From: Branchiostoma lanceolatum
Lineage: Eukaryota; Chordata; Leptocardii; Amphioxiformes; Branchiostomatidae
Length of the DNA: 64,000 bases
NCBI RefSeq assembly: GCF_035083965.1
Contig: NC_089738.1
Location: 13,108,734 to 13,172,733 of the forward strand
Direction of reading: 5' to 3'
A program made the position numbers and the translations under genes. Below are positions 25,212-37,200 of this stretch, in pieces. Numbering within the stretch: position 1 is the first letter of the stretch; every line of letters begins with the position of its first letter. The notes below the pieces were generated by a model. That model was not told the origin of the DNA, did not search any database, and saw nothing but the letters and a program-made list of their open reading frames with translations.

Positions 25212-27050
25212 GTGCAAAGCAGCGGTGTGTTGTGGACTGTGGGGGAAACGCCGTGCCAACAAACCTGGCCAATCAGAGCCTGGTATTATAAATCCATCAA
25301 CCATTACAAATCTCACATAAGCCGCACTATCGGGCGGAATTATTGCGAACTGCAGACAAGAGGACAGCATGTTGTTCACTTCAATGCAGGCAGACGATGC
25401 ACATCATCTCTACCAGGCTACGTGGATCGCTGGGAAATAAACTGGAGTGCATAGTATGTTAGGGAGTCGGCTACGGAGATGGTGCTTGTCACGCAAAAAC
25501 GTGATAATAAGCAAGGTTTCACATCCAAGGAAACTATAATACGTTACGCTAATCATTAAAGAACAACGGATATATGATCAAGAGAAAGTTCGACACTTTT
25601 CTTTTGCGACATACTCACATCACATCATGATGTGATCATAAATAACCCTGTGCTCAACTCATTAACCATTAATGTACCGTCATATCAAACGGGATAAAGG
25701 ACACTAAAGAAGCTTTCCAATGATGTATAAAAAATGCGTTTGACGAAGTCTTCACGAAGATATGATCGACCGAAATTAAGTTTTCGAGCCTAACAATATG
25801 CTTCTCAGTCCGAAAGTTCCCGAGAAAGTTCGGACTTGGTCGGGTTTTTACGAAGATTGCCGAACGTGCGGCGAACATTGCCGAAAACGTGACGCCTAGC
25901 GGACATTAGAAACAAAACACCCCACAGCATAATCGCGAGTAAAGTATTATGAAGAAGATGAAGCCTGCTGTTGTAGCCGACGAAATGTTCCCAGAAGGAG
26001 CTGGATCATTCATGGATCTGGAGGAGGTAATTATTAACAGAAATAGGCTCACATTAGGAGTTATAAAGGGAAGTTTTCGGCTGATACGACGTTAAACCTG
26101 TAGGTATGATCGCTGTGGGGAGGGGGGTGACAACAAATGCAGTAAGCAGAAACCAACCTCGACAGACAATTTAGAGCTATTTCTGACCCATTTGAATTGC
26201 CTACAGCAGTTCTAACAGGGATAGGAAAATATCCAGGGGAGAAAAACACGTGAAATCGTCAAAATGCCAGTGTTATGATGTCATAGCGCCCCCTCCCATA
26301 CTTAGCCTGTTGATACGCATGAAGCATAAAGTTAGCAAAATAACGTTTGTTCGTTATTTAGGCAACTGCATAGATTTGTAGACGGTCAGATGTTTCAGAC
26401 AGCACCTGCAGTCTTTTTTCAGTGACAAAACCAGAATCTAGAGTTCAACAGGTTCTGTACTATAGTATAAGGAAGTTCAAGATTCTAAGTAGGCATGCGC
26501 AAGGTCAAAGGGGAAGACCCTTGAGACATTTCAAGTCTCCAAGAGTTAAATATCTAGAGAGACAATTGACTCGTAACTGAACCAAGTGAAACCCAGCTCC
26601 AAGAGATCAAGTCTAGCGATATGATAGACGTTAAGCAAGGACAGCAACAACAACACAACAACTGAGACATATAAAACACATCCAATGTGTTATGCAAAAT
26701 GACCAATGGAGTATGGATATGTATAAACTAAAGTATGGTTGAAGAACTGTTTAGGGGCCTTCACCGTAGACCTTGTGCATGCATACTCAGAATCGTAAAT
26801 GTCCTTAGTTAACCAAAACTGTAATTATTATGTAAATGAGGTGAAGACAATATTTCTCCTGTTTGATGTTGTTGATATCCCACAATCGGTTGGTGTGAAG
26901 GATTTTTTTCTGACCATACTCATAATTTTCCTCTCCATAGTCTGTTCTCCAAATTGAGATAGTACATAATTACATTGAATATAAAAAAGCAAGCTAGCTG
27001 TTCCCTAGCAACTCTTCATTTTTCTTTTTCAAACAAAGGACATTTGAGCC
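25212..27050. promoter_or_regulatory. Head-to-head 5' region of the esterase and RIIa genes, with a probable RIIa 5' exon
   Basis: The minus-strand 5' exon of the esterase ends at 25211. A plus-strand exon-like segment at 25949-26026 starts with ATG, encodes 26 codons (MKKMKPAVVADEMFPEGAG...) and ends at a gtaatt donor. Joined to the most likely acceptor at 27037-27038, this reading frame stops at 27045-27047. I therefore treat 25949-26026 as a 5' UTR exon with an upstream ORF. A dispersed repeat sits at 26388-26665. Confidence 0.45.
26388..26665. repeat. Dispersed repeat with CAACAA-rich tail (copy 1)
   Basis: The segment caattgactcgtaactgaac followed by tctagcgatat and ggacagcaacaacaaca is repeated at 62744-62870. 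An upstream part (atgtttcagacagca) is repeated near 34527. A short tandem tail is typical of the 3' end of LINE or SINE elements; family unknown. Confidence 0.55.
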
Positions 27051-28086
27051 ATGAACTTCCGCGGAGTTCCCGCGGGTTTTCTGGACCTACTGGAAGGTCT
27101 GACGGCAGAAGTGGTCAGAAACAGGCCCGCAGATATAACCACTTTCGCATCCGAACACTTCGAGAACCTCTTGAAACTCAGGGGAAATGCAGAACAGGAG
27201 AATCTTGAGGATACAACGAGAGAGAGCGTTACTGATACTAAAGAGGGCAACTTCAGGGAGCAAGAATGTTTACTGTCACAGGTATTCGAACTGTGTCAGC
27301 GTTTGCTGTTGTTTGGTGTGGCTCTCCAAATCACCTGTCCTCACCTGGATTTTACTCATTCTTATTGAGTATATATATTTTTATCCCTCTGAAAGTCAAG
27401 AGGTCAAATCCAAAGTAAAATTCTTGCTCTCTGATGTTGCCTTTCTACATGTTAAGTGCACATATATATATAACCAGTGCAATGAGTGCATCATCCACAA
27501 ATTTTGATTTCTACACCTCAACAAAGGGCTACATTTGTTTGTACCACTAGTAGAAAGATGCTATAGCCCCCTCCTGTATCCTGACTGCTGTTCATGTGGT
27601 TTTCCCTGAGTGTTTCCATCACTATATACTTACTTATATATAGTATTAATACTGTCCATACTATGAATGATTGGTATCTTACATGTATATAAGCCGGTTA
27701 ACAATAGGTGAAGGCCCCTAACTTGTAAACAGATCTTGCAAAACATTGCAGATGAGCAGTTTAAAACATGAAACATGACCGAACCAATTATTTTTCCCTA
27801 ATTTGGCAGGCAGGCGGATCAGGTGGTCTGATGATGGAGCTGGCAGCCAATGAGAAGGCAGTTCACTCAGACTTCTTCAATGGTGAGGCTGGACCATAAT
27901 ATGTTGTTTGAGACTGGTTCACATTTTTTTGGCTACAAAGTAATCACAACAATTTTCTCTTAAGCATCTTTCTAAGATCAGTTTATGCTAAAGTTGTGCT
28001 TTGAATTGATATGATGCTTCAATTGTTTGCCTTCCTTTCTTCCTGCAGATTTTGATGACTTGTTTGATGATGAGGACCTTTCGTAG
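27051..28086 (+). CDS. RIIa (dimerization/docking) domain protein, SPA17/ropporin-like
   Basis: Three coding exons: 27051-27281, 27810-27882, 28049-28086 (TAG). Phases close to 113 aa. Residues 5-45 match the RIIa fold of PKA regulatory subunits and sperm-flagellar proteins: [20 protein letters not shown] then [18 protein letters not shown]. Such domains dimerise and bind amphipathic helices of A-kinase anchoring proteins, often in cilia and flagella. The remainder is acidic and ends [12 protein letters not shown]; there is no IQ motif or kinase-regulatory cyclic-nucleotide domain. I chose ATG 27051 because an in-frame TGA lies two codons upstream (27045-27047), so an upstream extension through this exon is impossible in this frame. 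AATAAA is at 28155-28160, 70 nt after the stop. I could not name a specific orthologue. Confidence 0.78.
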
Positions 28087-28160
28087 CAGTGGTGAATCCA
28101 GCAGTGGGAAAATAGCTTCATCTGCAAAACAACCTCCATCTACCCAGCCTCGAGAATAAA

Positions 28161-28810
28161 CATGGAGATTTGTTGTATCTTTGTACATACATATGGACAG
28201 GACTGAATGGTGTTAAACAGTAATTATCGTGCTACATACTTGTTGTACATGTATCTAAGTTCCCCCTCACACTCTTTTTATATTCCCATGTTCAATTGAA
28301 AGGACGTTTTGCCATTTTTTGTCAAGTCCTACTGTTCTTGTCACATCAAAATGTAAAGGCGTGTAGGCTATCATACAAACTACATTGTGTGTGAAAGTAT
28401 GTCATTGTTTCTCAATGCTTATGTTTGTAAATGCTTTTGATTCGAATCTTGTTTCCTTCTGTGGTTTCTCAATAGATCGGAAGAAAAATAGACTACAGGC
28501 ACATGTTCGACTAAATGTACTGTTTCTCTCATCTCTGTCTCATTTATGGTAGGTTATGTCAAGGGTATAATATCAATTGATAACAAAACAATAGAATTCT
28601 TCACCCCTTGTTATAGAAAGCTGGCCCAGGCTTCAGTTAGATATACATTTGTAGATTTGTATGTGAAGTATGGAACATTTGTTTTGGACACAAGTTAGTG
28701 TATAATTCTAGTAGGATTATATGTGTAGATCCACGATTATGTATGGTTGTTGACATAAGAAGAAGACAAAAGCAATTTACAAATAACATACCGTAAGATC
28801 AGTATTTCTC
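28161..28810. other. Tail-to-tail interval between RIIa gene and WDR44
   Basis: AT-rich non-coding sequence between the RIIa AATAAA (28155-28160) and the minus-strand AATAAA of WDR44 (28811-28816). No gene seen. Confidence 0.5.
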
Positions 28811-29279
28811 TTTATTCATTTGCAACAGAAACTGGGAAAATGCAGCATGTCCTCAAGAAATTAAACAGCATTCACAGAAAAAAAATCTTGTTTTTTTAAG
28901 GGTTCTGGAACTATCATTGGAGACAAAAGTCAGACACACATTTTTCTAACTTGAAATTAAATTCACACACTATGTAAAAGCAGCAACGTAGAACTTGATG
29001 GATACATAATGTGAAACAACTGAGAAGAGTCATATCAGAAAGTCATTAAAATACATATTTCATACTCAAGTCTGCAGAATCATTTCATAGTCCAGCAATG
29101 AAAATGTTGAGATTTGATGTACTGGATGTTAAAGTGTAGTTGTTTGAATTCAGGTCAATCAGCTCTGCATTAAAACATTTACCTATAATGTTAACTAATC
29201 AAGTAATATATGTAATTGTTTATTACTTGACTTCGACACTTGAAGATTTAATCGGGAGCTTCTTCTTTGATTGTATCTC

Positions 29280-29374
29280 ATGTTTAGTAGCCTGGGTGCC
29301 ATCCTATTTCTACCGCTACCCTATTTTTTTTAGGGTAGCGGTAGAAATAGGATGGCACCCAGGCTAATGTTTAG
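29280..29374. mobile_element. Perfect fold-back element with 8-bp target duplication
   Basis: Arms of 36 bp (29288-29323 and 29331-29366) beginning tagcctgggtgccatcctat are exact reverse complements around seven T. The unit is flanked by atgtttag on both sides (29280-29287 and 29367-29374). Diverged relatives with the tagcctg start occur at about 32396-32490 and 62388. Confidence 0.88.
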
Positions 29375-29526
29375 TACTTGAGTTTTTCACAATGAATCAA
29401 ACCTTAGCTGTAGAGAAAGCAATGACAAAGGATTGCTTACTGTTTCATCAAATTACGTGAAAATATGAAAGTCATAAGGAAGAACAAAAATTAATTGTCT
29501 GCATGTTTCTAACAATATCTCAAAAC

Positions 29527-29836
29527 CAGGGCTGTCTCTAGGACCAGTCCCTTCATCTCGGGACAGAAATTTGCTTGGGTGGACACAAATTTTGCCCCAT
29601 CCGTTGAAAAATATGTACATGTATTTCATAACATGAAAATATCTTTTTGGCAAGCTTAAAACAACACATTTTACAACAAAAATTACAACATTGGCTTCCA
29701 AATTCCAATGTAATCAAATCTTGCCTCTTCCTTTGCAATTAATCAAGGCTAATTCCTTCCAAGGCCTGCGATAGATAACCCCTCTCCGAAACAATGAAAG
29801 GGACTGGCAAAAAACTGAAACCTGGAGACAGCCCTG
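29527..29836. mobile_element. hAT-like MITE, copy 2 (WDR44 3' UTR)
   Basis: Ends cagggctgtctctagg and cctggagacagccctg are inverted repeats. The element is flanked by a perfect 8-bp duplication ctcaaaac (29519-29526 and 29837-29844). There is no coding capacity, so movement would need a transposase elsewhere. Confidence 0.92.
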
Positions 29837-31282
29837 CTCAAAACACTGTCTTCTACTTTAAGTTCTGAGGTTGTCCCTTTGCCAACATTGCACATTCCTA
29901 CATCTAGATGTAGACAAACTATTCAATAATTACTTTCAAAACATAAAAGCTCAACATAAATGATGGAAAGACTAACAGGTACACAAAGTACTGAAAGTAC
30001 TATATCTGGTCAGAAATGGTGACCTTGTTTTCATCATGGAAGGAAACTTGTTGGTAAAATTAAGTTATCAAATCCATGTCTCAAGATACCATTGCGATTA
30101 ACTTGAGGTTATTTTCTTTGAAGAGTATGTCACATAAAGATACATGACTTTACAGCTTGCTACAACACAGCAAAGTACTACACAACCTCTTGATGTAGCT
30201 GAACCAATTGGGCAATTCTAGTGGGATACAAACATCTTTAGACACCAATATATCTCCTTGGTTTTAGGACATTCGGTAACAATGGGACAAAAGATAAAAA
30301 CAGTTCTGGGAACAATCATGGAATCCAGTCCCTAAAACTGGAGGTATAATAAAACTTTCCCTCAGACTCTGTTGTTATGTTTTCCAACTTGTATTACCCT
30401 TCTTTCAAACAAGAACGAAGGAAAGCTATGGTGTGGTCTTTGCCTCTTGTACTCAGGGCAATATTCAACTACTCATATTCATAATAACACAGTCCCTGTT
30501 AAATATACAAAAGTATCTGCATCACCTACATCATACATAAGCCTAGCTCTGGGACATTGAAAGCTTTCATATCATATAAAATCATCACTGTTGTACATGT
30601 TAATATTTTACATGTTGATTATCTTATACATTAATTTTCACTTTTCTTGCTGTGTATCATGTTCTGTACATTGTTTTCTTGAATGACGGGTGTAATGCTG
30701 TCAATGTTTACGTCTGGACAATACAGTACATTCATGACTGTTATCATATCTTCAAAGGCTCCAAATACATCCATATGATTACATAAATCTACAGGTCTAT
30801 CACTTGGCAAGAGATACCCACTTTATACATTCATTCACAAACCACCAGATTTCAAAACCTGTCAATGCTTCATTCATGTACACTGCCATTGCTAGCATTC
30901 TGAAATCTTCAAAGATTCTCGCATTACTTTGGCTAATATTCTGTCCACAAGCTTTACAATCCATAGAATAGACAGAGGCACATGAAAGGAAATTTTCACT
31001 GAAGATTCAAAAACATTTGCATTGGTTTTTACTCTATTTGGGAACAGTTCAAGGAAAAAGGGCAAAATAAGATGCCCAACGAAAACGAGTAGGGCAGCAA
31101 CATTAAACCACTGTAACTTGAATCACACATTAATGATTCTACCAGTAGATACCAACAATGGCATGAATGGCAAATACATGCGTACATGTATGTAGGGTGG
31201 ACTATAACATTGCAATAATAAAGCTAGCCTATTTTCTTCATAGGAAAAATGACAACTTAGAGCTAGCCTAAAACATTTTCCT

Positions 31283-34200
31283 TCATGACGACATTTTCTG
31301 CACTGCGGGGGGTGGCGGTCGGACAGGGGGTGGTGGTCGCGAGGGAGGGCCCTTCACACTCGCTCTGGGGGGCTTTGGTGGAGCCTTGCTTATTTGAACA
31401 GCGCTAGCATTCTCCTTTGTCGTTTTGTCTTGCTCAGTTGGTTTAGCGGTAGCTTCACTTGGCTGGGCTACTGCGCTAGGCTGAGGTGCCTGTACTTCAG
31501 ACGCCCGCTGTTGCTTAGCCTTCGCAGCTCTGTTCACGAACACCTTGACAGCTCCGCTAAAGTCTGCGGAAACCAGAACCTCCCCAGGCTCTGGTTTGGA
31601 TGCCCCCTCCTTGTCCTGATTGGCTGCGGTCTGGGACTCCATGGAAGCGAAGATGACGGTTGGGTTGGATGCGAAGATGGCGGCAGTGACAACTGCAGTG
31701 TGGGCTGTGGTAAGAAAAAAGGGTTTTACATACATGTATGCATGTTATACTGTAGGTTTATTTGTTTTTGTGGGGTTTAAACTTTTAATTTAAACACAGA
31801 ATCATAGCAGTGAAAAGGAATTTTACTGTAGCACAGAAACATATATTTGAGGACTGGTGTCATAATTTTGTGATGGAGAGGCACCGTGAAAACTGCAAAG
31901 ATAAAAACACCCTGAATATTTCACCCTGAGTATGTAAATCATTGTACAATAAATAAAACATGTCCATATCTCTTTAACCTTCATCACACTGAAGTTGCCG
32001 TTTGGCACCCAATTCCCTATTGGTTACAGAGTTAGGCAGCAGGGTGAAGGTTAACTCACCCCTGAAGGCCTCCCAGAAGTCGTTCCTGTCCCTCCTGACG
32101 GAGGTGAACTTGCTGTAGTCGTAGTAAGTTTTCCAGATGTAGATGTAGTGGTCTTCTGACCCACACACGATGAACTTCCCATTGTAACTGAGTAGAGAGA
32201 AATTTCTCTATTATTAGTTAACAATTCATGGCTTCCTACTATGATATGCTGACTGAACATATTAGCCTTAAAGCCATAGAATTCAAGATAGCCCAATAGG
32301 AAACCTATCCTCAATTTGGTGCAAATGTTAAATAAAATGCGGAAAATTGAGGCTAATACCTGAAGCTCCAACATATACGTACATGGAGCCAACTAGCCTG
32401 AGTGTCATCCTGGTTAGTTTACTGGAGCTCCCATACTCTCCCCTGACCAACTGTCTGGGTGAAATAACTAGGTTGACACTAAGGCTAGGGGCTAACGGCT
32501 TTACGTCAACATCTTAAAGGCCAAATACAACCCCAAGGTCATAGCAGGCAGGGCTAGAACCCTTGCCTTCTAGATCCCTGGATCTTTTTAAAACCTTACC
32601 TCAAACTAGCCTTGATCTGACTGCTGGTGTTGGTCCCACCCTTATACTTGCAGGACAGAGACAAGTCTCGCAAGTCGTACAGCCGCATCCTGGAGTCATT
32701 GGAGGTCACCAGAATCTGAAGACAAATAAGATATACATTTGACATGGTCCCAGTATCAGATAGATTTGTTTAAAGTGCTACACAATACAAATAACAATGG
32801 CTTTATGAAGATGTGTATTCAAATAATATTTCTGGTGCGTCCAATTTCTGTCACTATTCAAGTGTTGCAAATGGAGCAAACCATAGGGCCGCATTATACA
32901 AATTTAGTGGCGGCTAAAACTGATAGAAAAGAGATGAAAACATTAGTATAATATGTACCTTATGTTCCCCTGGTAGCTGTTCGATCCCAGTGATCTTTCT
33001 GCCCTTGGAATTCTTTCCCCTGGTGGAGCGTACATGGATCTGGGTGAAGTACTTCAGATGCTGGAATAGGAAAGTGGTTTGACATGTTTGAATCAACCAA
33101 TGTTATCTTTCAATTGTCATCCTCCTACAAAAACATATTTATTCATCATATGCAACTACTCCCAGAATTAAAGGGAGTACGGATCTAATAAAAAGTTGGC
33201 AAGATGTGGTCTTGTGGTTAGGTTAGTTGACTTCCTAGCAGGCCCAAATGTTGTGCCCTAGGAAAAGTCACACATTGCACCTATTTCCTCACTTAACTCA
33301 GGTGAAAATAAGTATCTAGCTTTGGTTAGGGACTTCCTCATGGAAAGAACGTGTTGGAGGATAGCCACACCTTGAGCACCTGAAAGAACCCACCATACTT
33401 ATTGAAAAGAGTAGGGGACCATTCTGGTGTCAGTGGATCAAACCTTACAGTCTGGTCTTACACAGCTAGCTTGTACTTACTGTACAAAACTGGAGTTTTA
33501 TGCCCCAAGGCAGTTTACTTGTTCTGCGAAATAAACAAACAAGCAAAACAAAACAGTTGAGTATCATACATACACAATGTCATGTACACATACCTCAGTG
33601 TCAAAGAATATACATCTCCCATCGTACGTCCCCACCACGGCAAATCTGCCGTTTTCGCAGAAGTTTGCCGCGGTGATGAGCTTGATGTCCCCGTCCAGCT
33701 CGTTCCACAGGGCCACCTTCTTGTCTGGAATGTTCCACAGACGTAACTTCCCATCCAAAGACCCGCTCAGGAAATATCGGTCATCCTGGAGGAGAGAAAG
33801 AGAATAGAAGGTTTTCATGTGATGTCATTTGTGTGTTCGTCGCCATGTTGGTTTCCCTATTTACTCACACATTGAAATGTGTGAATAGTAGGTCAAGCAT
33901 TTGTAAACTTTTATCCTTCTCCCTGCTGCCTCACCCTGTAACTATCATCAAACCTTAGCAGGCCAAAGGGTAAAGACCTTCTGAAGTAATCAATATTAAA
34001 TGTCTGTAGCTAATAGCGAAGAATGCTTAAAAACTAAGTCTTGCTAATGAAACACAAAATGCTACAATCCAGTGTAATGCAAGTAGGGACACCAACATGG
34101 CCGTCAGTACCTGCCTGCTGCATTGATATGGAAAGTGAGTAAAAAGTAAGCGAGCCACCAAAGCTAAATAAAACAGACATAGATACTAAGATAGGTAAAT

Positions 34201-37200
34201 AATACAAACAGACTAACCCGTGGGTGGAAAGCTATGGCTGTGACAAAGTCGATGTGTTGGAAGCAGCAGAGGCACTCCCTCCTAGAGATGTGCCACAGAC
34301 GCACCGTCTTGTCCATGGAGGAAGACAGGATGAAATAGTTCTGCAACAAAATGGTAAAATGAAGTGGTTAACAAAGTTATTTGCATACAACAAAGAGACA
34401 TATATACATGTACTTGCCAACATCAATGCAGGTTAGACATCCAGGTACTGGTACATAACACATTTTTAGAAAATAAATCAAAGTTCATTCAAACCACTAC
34501 ACAAGTAGATAAGGTCTCTAACCAAGTTAAATGTTTCAGACAGCATCTGCTGCCTTTTATCCATGACTGTGACAGTCAAGCCGTTACTCTCTCAGTTTCA
34601 TCAGTCACAATGATTTAAACGCTTTTGGTTGGCAGGACCGAATTTTTTGGTTGGCAGGACTGAATTTTGGCAATTTTGAATGGCAGTAGTGAGTAAATTT
34701 GCAGAGGACTTTGTTTTTTTTGTCAACATACATGTACTTTTCCACATAGTTACATATGAGACTTTTTTTCTTCTGACGTTTCAATTAAGAATTGCTGTAT
34801 TCCTTGGGACACTGCCAGTCTCTCTGTAGTAAACAGACACTGACTTATACAAAGTTCCAGTTTACCTTAGACCAGGACAGGTCCAGAACATCGGCAGTGT
34901 GGCCGCGGTAGGAGCAGAAGGGAATCTGTCGGAATGGTCCCTCATGTTCCACGGGTTCTTCTGATGGAGTACCTGATCCGGTCTGGCTGTGGGCTGGGGA
35001 CTGGAAAGGTATAACATACATGCAGTTTTACAACATGTGCTTAGTATGGTATATCCTAAATCAAGCCCCTGTCATAACCAACCATGGCCCTCCTAACCTT
35101 CTGCAGACCATGGTTGGGAGTAAAGCCCCCGTCACACATAGTCGGCCATGGCTTTCTGACTTTCTCCAGACCTACATGTACTGATGGTTTGGAGTTAGTC
35201 ATGAGCAAGGTCATCTGTGGTTGGGAGTTGGTTGTTGAGGTTGCCTACTAGTCTTTTTGAAAGTCGTTTGTGCCAGCCGACTAGGAATTTTGACATATCG
35301 AAGCTGGGAAAGTCATATTCTGTGCAAATGTTTTACATATATCAACTGCAAGCAAAGCTGGTGTTTTCATACGATATACGTCACGTATAGCAGCAACCAA
35401 GAAAAGGGCTTGGTGAAAAAGACCAGACAGTACACAAAGAAAGACAGAGGCACGTTAGAAAAGCCTTGCACAATGTATATCGGTCACAAATAACACATAT
35501 AGCAAAGGACTGTTGCAAAGGACAGCTACATGGAAAGGTACCTTCTTAGAACTTTCTTGCGAACCTACCCTGGGCCTAAACTTCTGAAGACATCTCTTTA
35601 CAAAGGGACTACTTCTGGGGGTCACATTGAGTGGTTTCTTCTAACACATTGGGGAATAGGCAGACAAACAAACACACACATACACACACACACAAAGAGA
35701 GAAACACAGACAGAATACAAACATAAAACCTATGTAAAATAACAGACATTGAGATAAAAGAAGTAAAACATATTTTGCTATACCTACCAAACTGATAAAC
35801 ATGGATATTAAATGAACCACCATAAACACTGTTAATGAATATATTCCACACTGAGATTTTGCACTACATTTCTACTGCAGTGTTATCTACTTCAGACAAT
35901 GTGAAACATCCTGAACTAGATGTACTAACCTCTGTTGTGCTGCCAGCTTCTGAGTTCTGAGAGTTCTGGGAGTTGACACTTTCTTGGGAAGGGGAGGGGG
36001 ATGCCCTGGCTGGAATTTAGGAAGAGACAGCTATGAAATGTGTAACATACATATATGTAACAATTATCATATCATAATAGATTATGCCTCCAATGTTCAG
36101 AGAAACAGAAGTCCTACAAGTACATATAAACATGTACATCATTACATGTATCCTTCTTTGATCATTCTGACCGATTGTATCAGCAATGAACAGACATTGT
36201 CTGCCATTCATTTTCAGCATTACTACCTTCAGAGACATCTTAATAGTTTACTGTAAATTGTGAAATACCCGAGGTGGACTAATATTGGCGGTTCATAACA
36301 ACGCAAACACACGTCTTCCCTTTTTATCACTATCTTGGTTGTTTCAACTGTAAGCTTGAAACACTGGGAACGCTTTCTTTTTCCTCCTAAGGCAAAATTG
36401 ATTTCTCACAAACCTAAATGTATTCACAGTATGTTCCAGAAGACAAGCAATATTTCCGTACCTTCCATGGCGTACTTGTGCCTCATCTCGTCAAAGTAGC
36501 CGTACGCACTCTTCAGTACCCACACTCTCTGTAGGGAGGTTGAAACAGAATGTCAGCATACAGTCTTAACCATCTTAAAAATTAGTAACAAAATTTGTAG
36601 GCAATGGAACTCCAAGTCTTGCCAATTTTTATATACTATGTCTAACATTTTGGTGACGTGTATTTTTGCAACAAAACTTTCCTGGATTGTTACATTCTTA
36701 ATCTTGTAGAAAAACCATAAATCTTCTCATGCACTGATTATGAACGATGCTTTCTATTCATCTTGAATAAAAAGTTTGGTGTTCACACTTACCAAGATAT
36801 TGTCCTGCCCTGCAGTAGCCTGTATAAAGTAGATGGATAGATTAAAGTTTGTGTGGTACAAGCACAAGAAACAAGCATCATGAACAAAACAATTATGTTA
36901 CTTTGCTGACATTTCAAAGAGAACTGATGCAAAATAACATAAATAAGAAATGAAGAAACTTACCAACAACCTTCCACAACAGGAAAACTTCATAGTCCAC
37001 ACAGCACCCTGCAATGTAGCATACAAGTTAGGTTTGAATATACACAATAATATGTCTACAAATCATTCACACTTTTAGAGGTTTAAGAGCACAAAATGCT
37101 ATGATTTTTCCTTTTTGGAAGGAATTATCTATTGGATACTACTACTACTACTACTACTATTACAAAATAAATCAAATATGTATTGGATACTACTACTATA

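Larger units (their letters stand above)
28811..31282 (-). other. Probable 3' UTR of WDR44 (about 2.5 kb)
   Basis: Non-coding sequence downstream of the WDR44 stop. The minus-strand polyadenylation signal AATAAA is the complement of 28811-28816. Two inverted-repeat insertions lie inside (29288-29366 and 29527-29836), so both would be transcribed. Confidence 0.55.
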
